Positions 10,606 to 22,679 are shown, counted from the stretch's first letter. The stretch: 64,000 nt of DNA from Pyronema omphalodes (GCA_024516155.1 JAJJXM010000022.1:372001-436000); one strand, 5' to 3'. Numbers and translations: made by a program. Notes: a model not told the origin generated them from the letters alone.

Positions 10606-11487
10606 CTACCCCAAAACTTTCTTAGCCTCAGCATTCTTCCCCTTATTCTTCTTATTCTTGTTCTTATCGATTCTTCCTCCCTTGGTCTTATTCCCTCCAA
10701 CAACAACCGGCTTGATTTCCGTGTTGGATCTCTTGAGTAAGACTGGATGAGAACCGATGTATTTGCCCTGCATCTCCCTTGCTGCTCTAAAGTATTCATC
10801 TCCATCGGCGAAAGCGACAAATCCGTAACCTTTACTCTTGGTCGTCCGTTTGTCTCTCACAACTCTTGCCTTCTTAACACTCGGATATTTGGAGAAAGCC
10901 TTCAACAAACTATCATCCGTAACCTCACCCGCCAAATTTCCCACAAACAGCCTAAAGTGCGAAGGATCCCATTCGAGAAGTGTAGAATCCGTCCAAGTCT
11001 GTCCACCTCCCTGTCTTATCACGGTTGGTACCTTCGCCGCCGCAGCATTCTTGGGACCTGCCTCAACAGTAGGAGGTCTCGGTGCATTCCTAGCCTTCAA
11101 GTTCTCCGCATTGCTAGGGTCATAAATAGACTGCTGTTGGGCAATCTGAGCCTGCAACTCTGGGTCGAGGTCGGCGTAACGTGAGTCGCCAGTCTTACGC
11201 TGTCCTGGTAAGGGGAAGGGATTCACGATATGGGGAGCCGCCGAAGCAGAGGGGGCGGCAGCGTATGCAACGGGTACAGGGGCGGCATATCCGGGGTAGA
11301 CAGTTGGGGCTTGATAGGGGTATTCTGCGGCAGGCACGGCGGGTGCGGCGTAGGTATGCTGAGGAGGCGCGCTGAGGTGGGGGGTTGACGCGACTTGTCG
11401 GGGCGCAAAGCGTGCGAAGGAGTTCATGGATGGAGGCGGGCGCGGGGGAAGCGAGTTGTTGGTTCCGGGTGGCGGGGGGTAGGACAT
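10606..11487 (-). CDS. RBM42: RBM42-like RNA-binding protein with one C-terminal RRM
   Basis: 293 residues, single exon from ATG at 11487. Residues 1-95 are Pro/Ala/Tyr-rich and probably disordered. A single RRM spans about 177-255 with RNP2 'LFVGNL' (180-185) and RNP1 'KGYGFVAF' (219-226). The preceding 'LLEWDPSHFRLFVGNL' and following 'GKYIGSHPVLLKRS' are typical of RBM42, a spliceosome-associated protein that binds RNA through this RRM. The C-terminus is a lysine/asparagine-rich basic tail that could act as a nuclear localisation signal. Length is shorter than animal RBM42 but normal for fungal relatives. Confidence 0.87.
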   Translation of the reverse strand: MSYPPPPGTNNSLPPRPPPSMNSFARFAPRQVASTPHLSAPPQHTYAAPAVPAAEYPYQAPTVYPGYAAPVPVAYAAAPSASAAPHIVNPFPLPGQRKTGDSRYADLDPELQAQIAQQQSIYDPSNAENLKARNAPRPPTVEAGPKNAAAAKVPTVIRQGGGQTWTDSTLLEWDPSHFRLFVGNLAGEVTDDSLLKAFSKYPSVKKARVVRDKRTTKSKGYGFVAFADGDEYFRAAREMQGKYIGSHPVLLKRSNTEIKPVVVGGNKTKGGRIDKNKNKKNKGKNAEAKKVLG

Positions 11488-13786
11488 GGTGACGACTTGG
11501 GTGAGCTGATAGATTCGAGGTGAGTGTGTGTGGTTGAAGTTTTGCCGGGTCGCGTGGGGAGAGTGAAGATGATTGTCTGTAGATGGTGTGGAAGGGATTG
11601 CTGGACGTGCAAAGTTATGGGCTAAGCGAAGACGACGCTAGGCTTGGCGAGCTAGGTAGCTCCGGTGGCCAATTTTCTGGAACATCTTTTTTTATTCACC
11701 TCTTTTTGACTTTCGAAGTATGGGATGATTTTTTCAACCTTCAATGCATTCATATTTTTTTAAAATTTTGATATAAGCGAAGCCTATTTAATATCCTCTT
11801 CAATTCCAGTAAGTCCTATTTTTTGACCTGTAGAAAAGCTTGCAACCAAATAAATATCTTTTCCTGGTAGACAAGGTAAACAGGTGGCAAAAATAAAAAC
11901 AACCTGAAGCGATGACAGATAAGTGAACGGATCCAACAACCCTGAGTGTATATTGAAAGATATCCTTAGAACGCTCAGTCCGATGTCAAGTGAGAGGCTG
12001 AAAAATGGTACTTGAAAGCCTGACCAATTGAAATATCAAAAGTATGAGAAATAATATCGAAGGCCAAGTCAGAAGAAGTGCAGTCAAAAGGGTACTGAAA
12101 AACTATTGAAAGCATGCACTGAATCCAGAGCACGGTTGATTAACTTTTGTCAATACCTATCACTCAATCTGTCTCTTATTAATTGCTTGTGAAATATTCA
12201 AACCTTCCTTATCACGTAGATAATGCGTATTTCCATCAAATTATATAGAAACCATCACAAATCCCCAATATCCTCCATTAAACCCGCCGCTCACCATGCA
12301 GCTTAGTCCTTGTACGACGGTATAAGGACTAAGATAACCACTGCAACAAAGTTTACACACTTGCCATTCAAAATATCAATTAAACTTTAATACCAAGCCC
12401 ATATCATATCCTCTTAAGAAATCATGACAATACAGCATCTTTTATCAGTCTCGCTTTCAGTTGTAACGCCGTGAATTTAGAGCCTAGAGCTCAAAGCAAG
12501 GGGGTGCACCGCGAGCTAGGGTACAACCCCGGTAACTTACCATACGCCGGTCGACCACAAAGTTCAAATTCACTTTTGATATCAGCTACGCCAAAATGGA
12601 TCTGACGGCCGCGAAAGTAACATATTGCTACAGAGGCGATAATACAGGTGGTTTATGTATATATCCGGTAAGCCAGCTATTTATTTCTTTGGTCAAGCAT
12701 AGTTTTTCCTGTAGCAAGATCAGCAAGAGCGTTGATTGATATATATAGACTAGGTTACGGAAAGTCCTACATTGTATATGTACATAGGAATTTTAATTTC
12801 TAGCATAGCCAGAATATTTGCAAGGTTTTCAATGGTTTAAGGCTTTCGTATTCAGGGTACGTATACTTCTGGAAGACCACGAATCAATTTTCATATCCGG
12901 ATAAAATATCGATATTTCCCGAGGCCACAGGGAACACCAACCGTTATCATGCGTCTCCGAGGACTCAGGATATACAGACATCTTGCTTTACCTAACTTCC
13001 CGGTACATAGCAGTAGCACAAAGAAAAACGATACGGTCATCATATGTATATCGAATCGATCCCAGCCATATCCCAAGTCTACCGATTCACGCGGCTTCGC
13101 CAAGCGGCATGTCTACTACGGTTTTTAAAAGTTGCCTAGAGTTCCGGTGTCTTGGCCAACCTTCGGGATCATGTGACTCGTACGTGGAGGTCGAGTTTGC
13201 ACATCGGGTATATCTCCCTCTGTTGACGCGTAGAGATGGATACACTCTTCCACCTCCACTTTTCTCTCACTTTCCCGTTTGACAACGGTAGCTATACATT
13301 TCCAATATCAAATAACAAATATCACAATCCGTACATATTCCGATCATAGTAATAAATTACGCTCTATTACAAACTCTATTGCACACACCATAAATCTCAA
13401 TCCGTCTATTGTCAATCCATCCATCCAGTATGAATCCGTTACACAACCCCACAACCCACAAAGTTGACTCACCTGCAAGCCGCGCGTTTCAGAACAGAAT
13501 CCTTGGAAAGTGGCGTTACATCAGGCCGGTTGATAGACTATAGGCCTATATATGATGCACTATATTCCTCAGCCGGCGATGAGCATTATGGTCGTCTATC
13601 CTCTTCGCTGTTGCAACAAACCTTTCTCTCATTGATTCAAGCAATTAAGCAGACACAGTAACGAAGAAAAAAAATCCTCCTACTCCCCCCCCCCCCCCAA
13701 TCTCTCCCCGGAGTTCGAAATCCTGAGTGTGAGGAATTCACCAACACCATCAAGCCGTCGTAAATCAATCGAATATATACAATAAT
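11488..13786. other. 2.3-kb intergenic region
   Basis: No gene that I can support. It holds the RBM42-like promoter at the left, a strong inverted repeat at 12302-12333, and a G/C-rich patch around 12500-12570 bounded by short inverted words (GTGAATTT...AAATTCAC) that could be a structured RNA or chance. A short poly-C run lies at about 13685-13698, just upstream of the next gene. Frames of 60-100 codons here look random. Confidence 0.4.
12302..12333. repeat. perfect 10-bp inverted repeat (hairpin), 12-nt loop
   Basis: CTTAGTCCTT at 12302-12311 pairs exactly with AAGGACTAAG at 12324-12333. It lies in the middle of a long intergenic region, not directly after a gene, so a terminator role is unlikely. 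It could be a binding site or part of a small RNA; the sequence does not decide. Confidence 0.5.
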
Positions 13787-15448
13787 ATGTCGGAATTTAC
13801 ACCCTCCCGTACACCCAGCCCCAGCCCTACTAACCCAGGGAATCCGGGGATCTATACACCTACCACCACCAATACCCCGAATACCCCCAGTACCAGCACC
13901 AGTCCATACACCGACGAGGAACAAGCCTCTCCAGGGCTTATTTCTCCCTCCTTATCCGAAGCCTCTGAAGCCGACGCCGAAGCCGGCATATTCGAAGCCG
14001 ACGATGAAAAATCTGGCTTACTTCCATCTGGCGGTGATAGGAAGTTTGAGCTTTGGGATGATGGTTTACCTCCACACCTCCGCCTCCAGCAGTATCCGCA
14101 CCGGAATAGGAATAGGAATAGAAGAGGGGGTATAGCAGGCCGTTGCAGTCGCCGCATGTTGGTGCTGCTTGGTATCGTCGTTGCTGTTGCTTTAGTTATT
14201 TTAGTTGGTGTTATGGGGGTTACGGAGTTTGCTGGTTGGGGTCATCGCTATCATCGCTACCATGGACACCGCCATGGCCATAAGGTTCCCTGTGGTGCAT
14301 CTAGACATCACAGCGTTACGAAGCCTTTACCTCATCCTGTCTTTCATTCTGGCCCTAACCACATCCGCACCAAAACCATAACCGAAACCTTCAACCCAGA
14401 CTCATTCACGAATCCGGAAGCCTTCAACTTTTATGAAGAACCCAGCAGCAATAGGAGGCAAAAGGGGTACATTAAAGTTGTAACGGATCCTCGGAGTTCG
14501 GTTGTTAAGGTTCGATATAGGGCCCGGAAGCAGTTTTGGGGTGATGGGGTCAAGTTTAGGGGGAATGGGACGGGGGTGTTTATGAGTATCGACACTGGCA
14601 CTACATCGGGATCAAATCGACGCCACCATGAGAAGATCTCCGGCAAGGTTACAGTTTTCTTGCCGAAGAGAATTAAGCATTTAAACATCACTACCCACAG
14701 CCTTCCAATAAGGATTAAGAATAATGTTAACCTTCATACGCTGCAAGTAACTTCCCACCGTGGGAATTTAAAATCGCAAGCCAAAGTCCGTGAAAGAACC
14801 GCTATCAACCTTCACACTGGGGGAATTTCCGGAACCTTTGATCTTGGACAGGAGTTGATTTTGGAGACAGTTCTAGGTTCCATCCGTGCATCGATTCATC
14901 CTCTTGACCTAAAGCATGCCGGTGCTGTGGCTAACATGGTTGTTAAAACCTTTGCCGGCTCGATTGATCTCGGGTTAGATTGTAAAGATCATGATATCCC
15001 GAAAAGGAATTATACCAGTACTGTTTCCACCAAGACGGGAAGGATACAGGGGACATTTCTGTATGGAGCGGAACTGAAGATACATACGACTACTGGCTCC
15101 ATCGATGCGAAGTTGACCCCGACGATATACGAGAAGAATGAAGTTGGCATGTTGGTCACGGCTACGAATCATGGATGTACAAAACTGCTGTTTACGAGGA
15201 TGTTAGAGGGGAAGTGGGTCGAGGCTTATCATGCGGCGGTTACGGGGAGGATTGGGGTTAGATACCCGGGGGATTGGGAGGGGAGGATTACGGCGGAGAC
15301 GAAGGTGGGGAAGGTTCAAGTCAGCGGAGATGGTGTGGAGATTACCAAGGATGAACGAGGGTTGGTGGAGGCCTACAAGGGGGATAAACAGAAGGGTAGG
15401 ATTATTGCGGCTAGTGGGATGGGGGAGGTAATGGTTAAGATTGGTTAA
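13787..15448 (+). CDS. single-pass membrane protein with beta-rich repetitive ectodomain (DUF4097-like)
   Basis: 553 residues, no intron. The N-terminal 120 residues are Ser/Pro/Thr-rich then acidic and end in a basic cluster (RNRNRNRR...RR). A single hydrophobic helix at about 124-146 follows, then a His/Gly/Arg patch ('HRYHRYHGHRHGH'). The remainder, presumably outside the cytosol, has repeated short units of the type 'T-x-x-G-x-I-x-G' ('LHTGGISGTF', 'VLGSIRASI', 'TFAGSIDLGL', 'KTGRIQGTF', 'TTGSIDAKL', 'VTGRIGVRY', 'KVGKVQVSG'). This matches the beta-solenoid-like DUF4097/adhesin-type domain found in fungal type II membrane proteins. The basic residues before the helix support a cytosolic N-terminus. 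Function unknown. Confidence 0.8.
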   Translation: MSEFTPSRTPSPSPTNPGNPGIYTPTTTNTPNTPSTSTSPYTDEEQASPGLISPSLSEASEADAEAGIFEADDEKSGLLPSGGDRKFELWDDGLPPHLRLQQYPHRNRNRNRRGGIAGRCSRRMLVLLGIVVAVALVILVGVMGVTEFAGWGHRYHRYHGHRHGHKVPCGASRHHSVTKPLPHPVFHSGPNHIRTKTITETFNPDSFTNPEAFNFYEEPSSNRRQKGYIKVVTDPRSSVVKVRYRARKQFWGDGVKFRGNGTGVFMSIDTGTTSGSNRRHHEKISGKVTVFLPKRIKHLNITTHSLPIRIKNNVNLHTLQVTSHRGNLKSQAKVRERTAINLHTGGISGTFDLGQELILETVLGSIRASIHPLDLKHAGAVANMVVKTFAGSIDLGLDCKDHDIPKRNYTSTVSTKTGRIQGTFLYGAELKIHTTTGSIDAKLTPTIYEKNEVGMLVTATNHGCTKLLFTRMLEGKWVEAYHAAVTGRIGVRYPGDWEGRITAETKVGKVQVSGDGVEITKDERGLVEAYKGDKQKGRIIAASGMGEVMVKIG

Positions 15449-16331
15449 ATTTGTAACTGTTGTCAAGGGGGTGTTTTTGTTTATCATATTTAGGAAATTG
15501 TCATTTATTTTGATGGTTTGGTTGATAGCGGAATTTTATGATGCAATACATATTCAAGTGCTGTTTTCGACCATGGCTTTGGAACCACAAATAACTGTGC
15601 CCAGTTCATGAAACCTCACTCGGTGTACTTTGTGCACTCGACGTACCTTAGTCACGTGCTTCTGATAAGGCTGAGTGAGGCTCGGCAGCGGGCGCCCATG
15701 CATTTTGCATCATGATTATTGAAAGTCCGCAACGGAAGAGTAGACTTTCAATTGCACCGAACCGAATATGATTACTTCTACAACACAAGTAATGATACAT
15801 TCCTGTGATCAGTCAAAGATAAAAAAACAAGAATAAATGAGGCTGTTACATATGACGTTTTGAGAATTTAGCTCCCAGCGTGTCACGTGTGTAACTTGGC
15901 GGGGAGTTCGACGCGTTGTAGATCAAAGTAGATTAGTCCGCACGTTCGCTAGAGAGTCTCGGCTCAAGGTATGTAGGAGCTTCGACCTCGCGCGTTGAAA
16001 CAAATTACTTACACGTCTCTCCTTTGTCCGCTTTGATCGTTGTTTTCGACCATCGCCAGCTTGACACGAAACGAAAACAATATATACACACATTTTCTCG
16101 CGATAAATTGGTTGCAACTTGAGAATTCTCTTAACTGAAGGGTTCAAGATACTCCGTCACAGGTTCCGCAAGGTTCCCTCTTTCCAAGCCAGGACAGGCG
16201 CAACCATCACCCGCGAAAACTGATTCTCTCTTATACCTTACCCGTATACAGCTCACTCCACCACCACTCAATGAACGAGCTACCCACCTCTGAAAACACG
16301 ATATCTGAACATCCGAACAACAGTTTTCGCC
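15449..16331. other. intergenic
   Basis: No gene seen. Contains the 3' flank of the membrane-protein gene and the promoter and 5' leader of the F-box-like gene. Confidence 0.45.
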
Positions 16332-18511
16332 ATGTTCAACCTTCAAGAGTCGCAGGGTCGCCACATTCTTGAAAATCATCTAATCCTCGAGAGAATTTTG
16401 GCTCACTTGCCTGATATCGCCGACGTTGTCCAGCTTTCCCGCGTTTCCCAGGAAGTGCGCGCTGAGATCCGAAGAATTCTCCCTTTGGAAATTCGCCGAC
16501 TTTATTTGACACGACTTGGAAATGCTAATGATGAACATGTTCTCGAGTTCTTTAATAAAAATCTTATGATTGACGATGGCTATCGTGAACGTCGCAGCAT
16601 CCTAGACAACGGCGGAGTCGTTACCTCACTTAAACCCCACGGTGCTACAACCCGATATACCAGCACTTTTCGGCACCTCACCGATGTCGACCTCTCCGGT
16701 ACTAATGTCACTACCTTCGTCGTCAAGCTGCTCCTTGCGGCTTCAGCTGGAGGAACCCTCCCTCTACAGCCTACATTCGATCATCCTCTCCGTAAGGATG
16801 AGCTTTGGCGTTCCATTCGTGACAGCAATGATCCCGGACATCGTCTCTATACGGACCAAGGACTACACATTACCCGTCTCTCTATAAGAAATTGTCGAAA
16901 CGTTAAGATCCCATCGCTTATAGCATTCTTACGGAAAATTATAATCCATGCCGCCGTCCCCCAGCGCAACAAAGAGGTATGTCCCCCACCATGGCATCAG
17001 CATGGCCCCACTGACAGAACCAGCGTAGCAACAACCCGCAGGCTATTGCCAATGCCGCCCTCGCACAACCTCTGGGTCCAAACCTTCAAGCCATGGGGGG
17101 TAATTTATTTGCCATGCCCCCACAGCAGAATCAACAGCAGCAGGCACCCGCTGTCACTGCCCATATAATCCCGGATGCCTTGCAACAGCTCGGGCTTCTC
17201 GAGGAGGACATGAACGCGCTTGCTGGGTCATTAGCTACTACTGTCGAGGACCTTTCTCTCTACGGTCTTCCCGCCCTTCCGCTTCGTCGTTTGGAAGTTT
17301 CCGGAGCCGATGGTCTCCGTGTTGGAACCGATGACGAAATTTCCGTCTTCCGAACCCTAGCTGCTCTTACAACGGTTGCCGGGATTTTGGGAGTGGACTT
17401 GGACATGAAGTTCTGTCAAGGACAGCAGTGTGCCCATGGCATTAAAGAGGATTCTGGATCTAATCAAGGAGTTTGGAGTCATGAATACAAGAGACCACTC
17501 CCCTTGCTTCCGGGAGAGAGAATCTTGACCACTGAGGATGGACGTATTTTCAGAATGCCAAAATATTGTCTGCCGAATAATGCCCCGCAGATTCCCGGGA
17601 CTAATCCACATCCACCTGCTCAGGGTGGTCCGCAGGGTCTAACACTTGCAGCCCACCATGCGTTTCAGCAACAGGCTCTCCAAAACCTCAACATGCTAAT
17701 GGCGGCCGGAGGTCAAGGACCAAATCCCGCTCAAGGTTTGCTAGGAGCAGGCGGTAACCCCGGCCCCGGATTGTTGCAGATCCCTAATACTAACACACCA
17801 GCTACCGTCCCTGCTGTTCCTGCGCAGCTGCCTTGGAGACCTACCCACCGTCGCGCTGCTGTCGACACCTTTCATAACATGGTGAGCATCCAACCACCTG
17901 GTACTCAACGAAAAATTTCCATGTCAGATGAACCAAGAGGCGTTTGTAATATCTGCGGAAGGGAAATGTTCCTGTGCGATGCCTGTAATAAGGTTTGGGT
18001 ATTATATTGCGGTGGATGTGCTGCGTTTCCTCAGGAGGGTGAGGGTGATAATGATAATGGAGACGATGGAAACGATGGAAATGATGCTCCAGGAGGAGAC
18101 GATAACCAGGATTCCACCGGTGACAGCGACGGAAATAGTGGTGATAGTGGATCTGGCGGATCTGGAGGGTCTGGTGGACCTGATGGACCCGACGGACCTG
18201 ATAGCAACAATGGCAGCTCTGCCGGTAACGGAGGTCGCGGTGGATCCGGAAGCACCAATAGACCCAATTCCGGTAGTGGCAACGCTGGTCCATCTAGTGG
18301 TAGCAGCAGCAGCAGCAGCAGCCGTAGCGGTCCTAGTAACAGCTCCGCTGGACCCTCCACCGGACCCTCCAGCAGCAGTAGACCATCTGGACTTAAGAGG
18401 CCCCGCCATCTCTCTCGAACTACATCCTCGTCTTACTTCCCCGCCAAGAGAGCTACAATACAGGAGATTAGAGCTCAGCTAAGAGGTCAGGGTAGGATTG
18501 TTAGGTTTTAG
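16332..18511 (+). CDS. F-box-like protein with zinc-ribbon-like motif and Ser/Gly-rich tail (two exons)
   Basis: Exons 16332-16976 and 17024-18511, joined by a 47-nt intron (GAG|GTATGT ... CTGACAGAACCAG|CGT), give 710 residues. The N-terminus 'HLILERILAHLPDIADVVQL' resembles an F-box, the segment that recruits SCF ubiquitin ligase through Skp1. 'LTDVDLSGTNVT' and 'ITRLSIRNCRNV' look like leucine-rich-repeat strands, as in F-box/LRR proteins. A Gln-rich linker follows. Around residues 523-547 three CxxC pairs (CNIC, CDAC, CGGC) suggest a zinc ribbon. The last 160 residues are acidic then Ser/Gly/Pro-rich and end in a basic 'KRPRHLSR' stretch. This combination supports a ubiquitin-ligase substrate adaptor, but the F-box is weak by eye. 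Confidence 0.75.
16977..17023 (+). other. intron of the F-box-like gene
   Basis: Begins GTATGT, ends ACCAG, with CTGAC 13 nt before the acceptor. It lies at a codon boundary and brings the two long frames together. Confidence 0.82.
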
Positions 18512-20336
18512 TTGGTGGTTGCTGTTGTCTCATTTGGGTTCGGTTTGCTTTGCTTTGGTTGGTTGCATTTTATGGGCGTTCTTTTTTTTTTGTTGCTTTC
18601 GTCATTCTTTTTTTTGTGTTTTTTTTCTGTGCTTTTTACTTTTTTTTCCCTCTCTTTTCTGTGCTTTTTCTCTCTTTTTGTGTGTGTGCGTGTGTGCCTG
18701 TGTGTGTGTGCAGGAGGCGGCTAAGCTGGAGAGGCAGGGGAGGAGGTTGTCTTATCTTACCTTATCTTCTCTTGGGAAATCTGATTATTTTACAAAGCTT
18801 TCTTAAAAGTTTATTACATGCATACGGTTTTTATATCGTTGCGAAAGTGGACGGAAAATTAAAGCTGGGAGATGATGGATTTTTTTTAAGAGGACGGAAT
18901 AGGAAGGGATAAGATGGTATAAGATGGTATAAGATGGGATAAGATTGGATAAGATTGGATGGCATTGGAAAAAAGATGGCAGAAGATTGAATGTCCTTGA
19001 TAAGAGTAATAAAATTGGAGTTTTTTTTTTTTGTTTGTTTTTTGACGTCTTTTGAGAAAGTTTTGAAAACTGCTGTGACCCCTGCTAGCCCGGAGTTGCA
19101 AGCATGATGAAGTATTGATAAATATACTGAGTATTGCTTGGTTTTTGTTGGTGTTATGTCCTGATACGGATCTAGATGCAGGGACTTTGATTGCATACAT
19201 GGACTGATTGAGTATGGTATACGGATTTTTGGTAAGATTTTTTTTTTGCTTGTGATGGGCATTGGGATGAGGATGAGAGTGAGTTCCTGGAGGATGACCA
19301 ACTGTATTATTATGCAATTCCTCCGGCAATCCTCAACGGAACTCCGAATCAGAATGATATGAGCACTATGTAGTTTGGATGGTGAAAGAAGGTACATATC
19401 TCAAGGTTCCTGTATCTGAGCACTTCGTCTTGTTTTGGTCGTAGATTATTTTGTTTTTCTTCTTTCTAATTGCTGTAGATAGTATTCGGATTGGTTTTTA
19501 TGTTTTATGTTTTATGTTTTTTCATTGATACTCTACGGCGAGAAAATATTTTTCTTTCAAACGGGAATAGGTTGTGGATAGAAAAGTCGTCGGTATGTAT
19601 GTCTCATGCGGAAATATTTTTGGCGGTTGGTTTTGTTTTTTGTTTTTTTTGTTTTTCTGCTCTGAAGATGCTTGGGGTTATGGTCGGACTCGAAATACCC
19701 GGCGTGTCACCTAGGGGCTACTAGCTAGTACATAAGGATCTTAGATGCTCTACATGCATAACCCATTCTCCCTCGCCAGCTTCATATCCTAGGTTTTTAA
19801 ACAAATACTGAATTAATTGAAAGTGGGTTCAAGAATGCTACACTGTAAGCGGACCGATTACATAACGCAATCAGTGCACTTCTGGTAGTAATATTGAGGA
19901 TGTCGATGTATTTTACTGGTACATAGACGGCATATACTGGTGTAGTAAATAAAGGGTACTATTTATGTTAACTGTTTTAATTTGCTTGATTTGAATATGG
20001 GACGGTATGGTATTCTCGGGTATTATAGCTTCAATTCCAGTGATTACATACAAAGCTTGGAGCGCCTAGCTGCGCGTTCGAAGCCGATGCGTCTGCTGCG
20101 TGTGTACTTGGATGTTACTGATCTCAAATTTCAATTGTGCACTATGAATGGAAGAGTTTCTAAGCTTCAACGGTAGGTGATGTGACATCGTGCAGAAACG
20201 CATGTTATTTTTCATATATATCCTTCTGGAGCTTTTGTTTGGATGCCGGTCCACCTACGCAAAGCCCTGGGTGGCACCTATAATCTCGCCTCTAATCTCG
20301 CGCATCCATCGCATGCTTGAAAGAAACACCACCACA
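18512..20336. other. intergenic, repeat-derived blocks
   Basis: No gene supported. After a pyrimidine-rich 3' flank comes a block at about 18860-19110 with a degenerate 'GGGATAAGATT'-like repeat; a related block recurs at about 21060-21240. The part from about 19890 to 20180 recurs in diverged form at about 21670-21990. These copies tie this stretch to the peptide-gene cluster that follows. Confidence 0.5.
18884..18962. repeat. degenerate 10-11-bp minisatellite (GGATAAGATT-like)
   Basis: Five to six adjoining imperfect copies of a GGTATAAGAT/GGATAAGATT unit. A related, more decayed stretch is at about 21090-21150, in a block with matching flanks. Confidence 0.55.
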
Positions 20337-20627
20337 CTATACTCGATCAAGACACATAAAGTATGGAACCCTAGGATTCCCTCCAGTTGCTTCGCAACGC
20401 AAACCCGGACAACATTTCCTGTCGTGGCAATACTTCCACTTTGGGGCGCAGGTTTGTCTTTCCTATTGTATTATGATATTTCAGCTCCTTTCCTATAAGT
20501 TAAGATATCCAGAAATTATGGAGTTGTTACATACCTCTAAAGCCTGCTTGGTATCTGTAACTGGAATTGCAGAAGCAGTCGTGGAAGTAATGATCGGAAG
20601 GATAATGAGGATACTGGATACTTTCAT
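20337..20627 (-). CDS. small secreted knottin-like cysteine-rich peptide 1 (two exons)
   Basis: Exons 20627-20535 and 20462-20337; the 72-nt intron GTATGT...CAATAG falls between codons. The 72-residue product starts with a clear signal peptide ('MKVSSILIILPIITSTTASA') and a short propeptide. Exon 2 encodes all six cysteines with spacing C-x6-C-x4-CC-x4-C-x13-C, the classic inhibitor-cystine-knot pattern. Three paralogues with the same exon split lie downstream at 22.4, 23.0 and 24.3 kb. Both flanks are shared with member 4. Such peptides are secreted to the outside and stabilised by disulfides; target and activity are unknown. Too short for ordinary gene finding, so the conserved splice phase, signal peptide and cysteine pattern are the evidence. 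Confidence 0.82.
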
Positions 20628-22398
20628 TGTTGCACTTGTTGGTAGTTGTTGTTTCGGTTGCAGAAAGAGAGGATGTGTTGAAGGTTATTAATTCTTTATT
20701 CTTTATCCTTGAGTCAGACTGGATATTGGTTTATATACACAGTAAGAGGCCCCAAGACACACATAAGTCGGCTTACTTGGGATTATGTAAGCGGATATTA
20801 ATATAGAACTCCGGAAATGTTTCATCACTCTGCCCCTTACTGAAATACCGCAAATGAAAGGGTTTCGCTGTTTGCGGTTAGTACCGCAGACTCACTGCCT
20901 GGTTGATGGGGTATCTATACATTTTTCATCATGCGCGGGATATATGTAGTTTGGTTTATGTTATCTTTGTGGAATTCAATTCCTTTAATAGCCTGTTTTT
21001 TTGAGTTATAGGTGTGATTTACAATAATCACTACCGAACTCAAGTTACTTAAGTGAACTAAAATCTGGGAGATAGTGGATTTTGAGGAGGAAAGGACGGG
21101 ATTGGACAGAATATAATAGGATGAGATAGAGTAGTATTGCATAAGATGAAATACCCTTGTAAGGGTGATAAAAATGCAGTTTTTCTTTTTCAGTTTTGTT
21201 ATATTTCGTGAACTCCCGCGCCTGCGACTCCCTGGAAATTTTGGATAGGGCTGCAATATCGCGAAAGTGAGTGATGATTGTACATAGGTAGTGGCAGAAA
21301 CACGTGACCTATGAATGGAAATATGTATCTACCGCGTGAGTTATTATGAACGGTTATCCATCGCACCCGGTCAAGAGTAAAGAAAGAATAAAACAAATGC
21401 CCCCCCCCCCCCCCCCCACACACACAGATACAGAGATATTCAACGCTACAGAAATCTTCGACTTACATACATTTTTCTATGCCATTGGTGTGAAATTGCC
21501 TCTCGATATCCATGCCTAGTTCTTTGCTGGAGGGAGAAGCTTATAACAGCTCAAACCACCCCTCTCACCGCCGCCGCCGCCAGATAAATATTTCGCCCCG
21601 TTCCCCTATTGTAGATCAAAGCTGCACTGTAGCAAGATGATCAAATAACTCAACGAGGGCACGTGTAGTGCTAATATTTCAATATCGTTGTATCTAGCCG
21701 GTACACATAGACGGCATATATTGGTGTAACGACTGGTATTATTTATATGAACTGACTTGATTCGCTTTATTCGGCTGTATGTGCAGTATTATCGGATATG
21801 ATAACTCCAATCTCAGAAGTACCATGACGTAGGCCGACCGGCTGCGAATATGAAGGCAATGCATTCGGGGCAGGTGTACTCGGATGTTATTGATATCTAT
21901 TGTATGCTGTAAATGGAAGACTTTCCAAGATTCTGGAAGATTTCTTATAGCGGAATTGACTAGAATACCTAATTTCCTGTATTCTTGGGTCGTTCTTCTC
22001 CACCGTTGGCTAGAAGCTTGTTGTCCAGTTGTCTTTTGTAATAGAAAACGGGGCAAGCGGGTCTAGAGTCATGGCCGACACTATGAATAAATAGATGGGG
22101 ATATGAGTTTCCCTCTATGGAGTGGAAAGGAATTGTCTATCTAAACCACAGGGCTGAGACTTCTTTGAGGTACATTTCTTTTAATCAGAGATAGTTGATA
22201 CTGCATGTATGGATGTTTGAAATTTAAATCCATCTCTAAATATCCACTTAAATAGCGTTACAGGAAATCTTACAATGAAAGTCCAGTTACCGCAGTTCTG
22301 TTTTACAGATTTACAAAGAAAATAAACCGTCCTTGTCCAAAGCAACATCATTTCATCTATAGAAGTATCTTATATGCTGTACAGTCCTTCGAAAGACT
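20628..22398. other. spacer in the knottin-like cluster, made of duplicated blocks
   Basis: No further gene supported. 20750-20960 (upstream flank of peptide gene 1) is similar to 24760-25000 (upstream of peptide gene 4). 21060-21240 resembles 18860-19110, and 21670-21990 resembles 19890-20180. A poly-C run with a short CA tail lies at about 21401-21427. Confidence 0.5.
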
Positions 22399-22679
22399 TC
22401 AGGCCCACTGTGGTATCTGGCATATAGCGTATGTCTTCCCAGAAGCAGGGGCACATCGCAAACCTTTACAACATGGATTGCGACGACAAATCCTTCCCTT
22501 GCGAGTGCAACTGGCTTGTCTTTCCTGTATATCAATCATTAGGACATTTTCCAGAGTAAATCGGCTTTCTGTTGGGTAATGCTCACCACTGGTGCTAACC
22601 CAGAATCTATGACTGGAACAGCCATAGCAGATACTGATGCGAGGAATGAGAGGATGGTGAGAATGATGGTAAATTTCAT
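22399..22679 (-). CDS. small secreted knottin-like cysteine-rich peptide 2 (two exons)
   Basis: Exons 22679-22587 and 22524-22399 with a 62-nt phase-0 intron (GTGAGC...ATACAG). 72 residues: signal peptide 'MKFTIILTILSFLASVSA', a short linker, then a very basic cysteine core with spacing C-x6-C-x4-CC-x4-C-x10-C. Exon 2 begins with Glu-Arg-Gln, as in member 1. The core is rich in Arg/Lys, unlike member 4. Same strand and same gene structure as its three paralogues. Role unknown; a secreted, disulfide-stabilised peptide is the best description. Confidence 0.82.

Noticed and set aside
12470..12570. Structured RNA or tRNA suggested by GTTCAAATTC and flanking inverted words
   Set aside because: No A-box, no acceptor stem, and no known RNA pattern could be laid over it.
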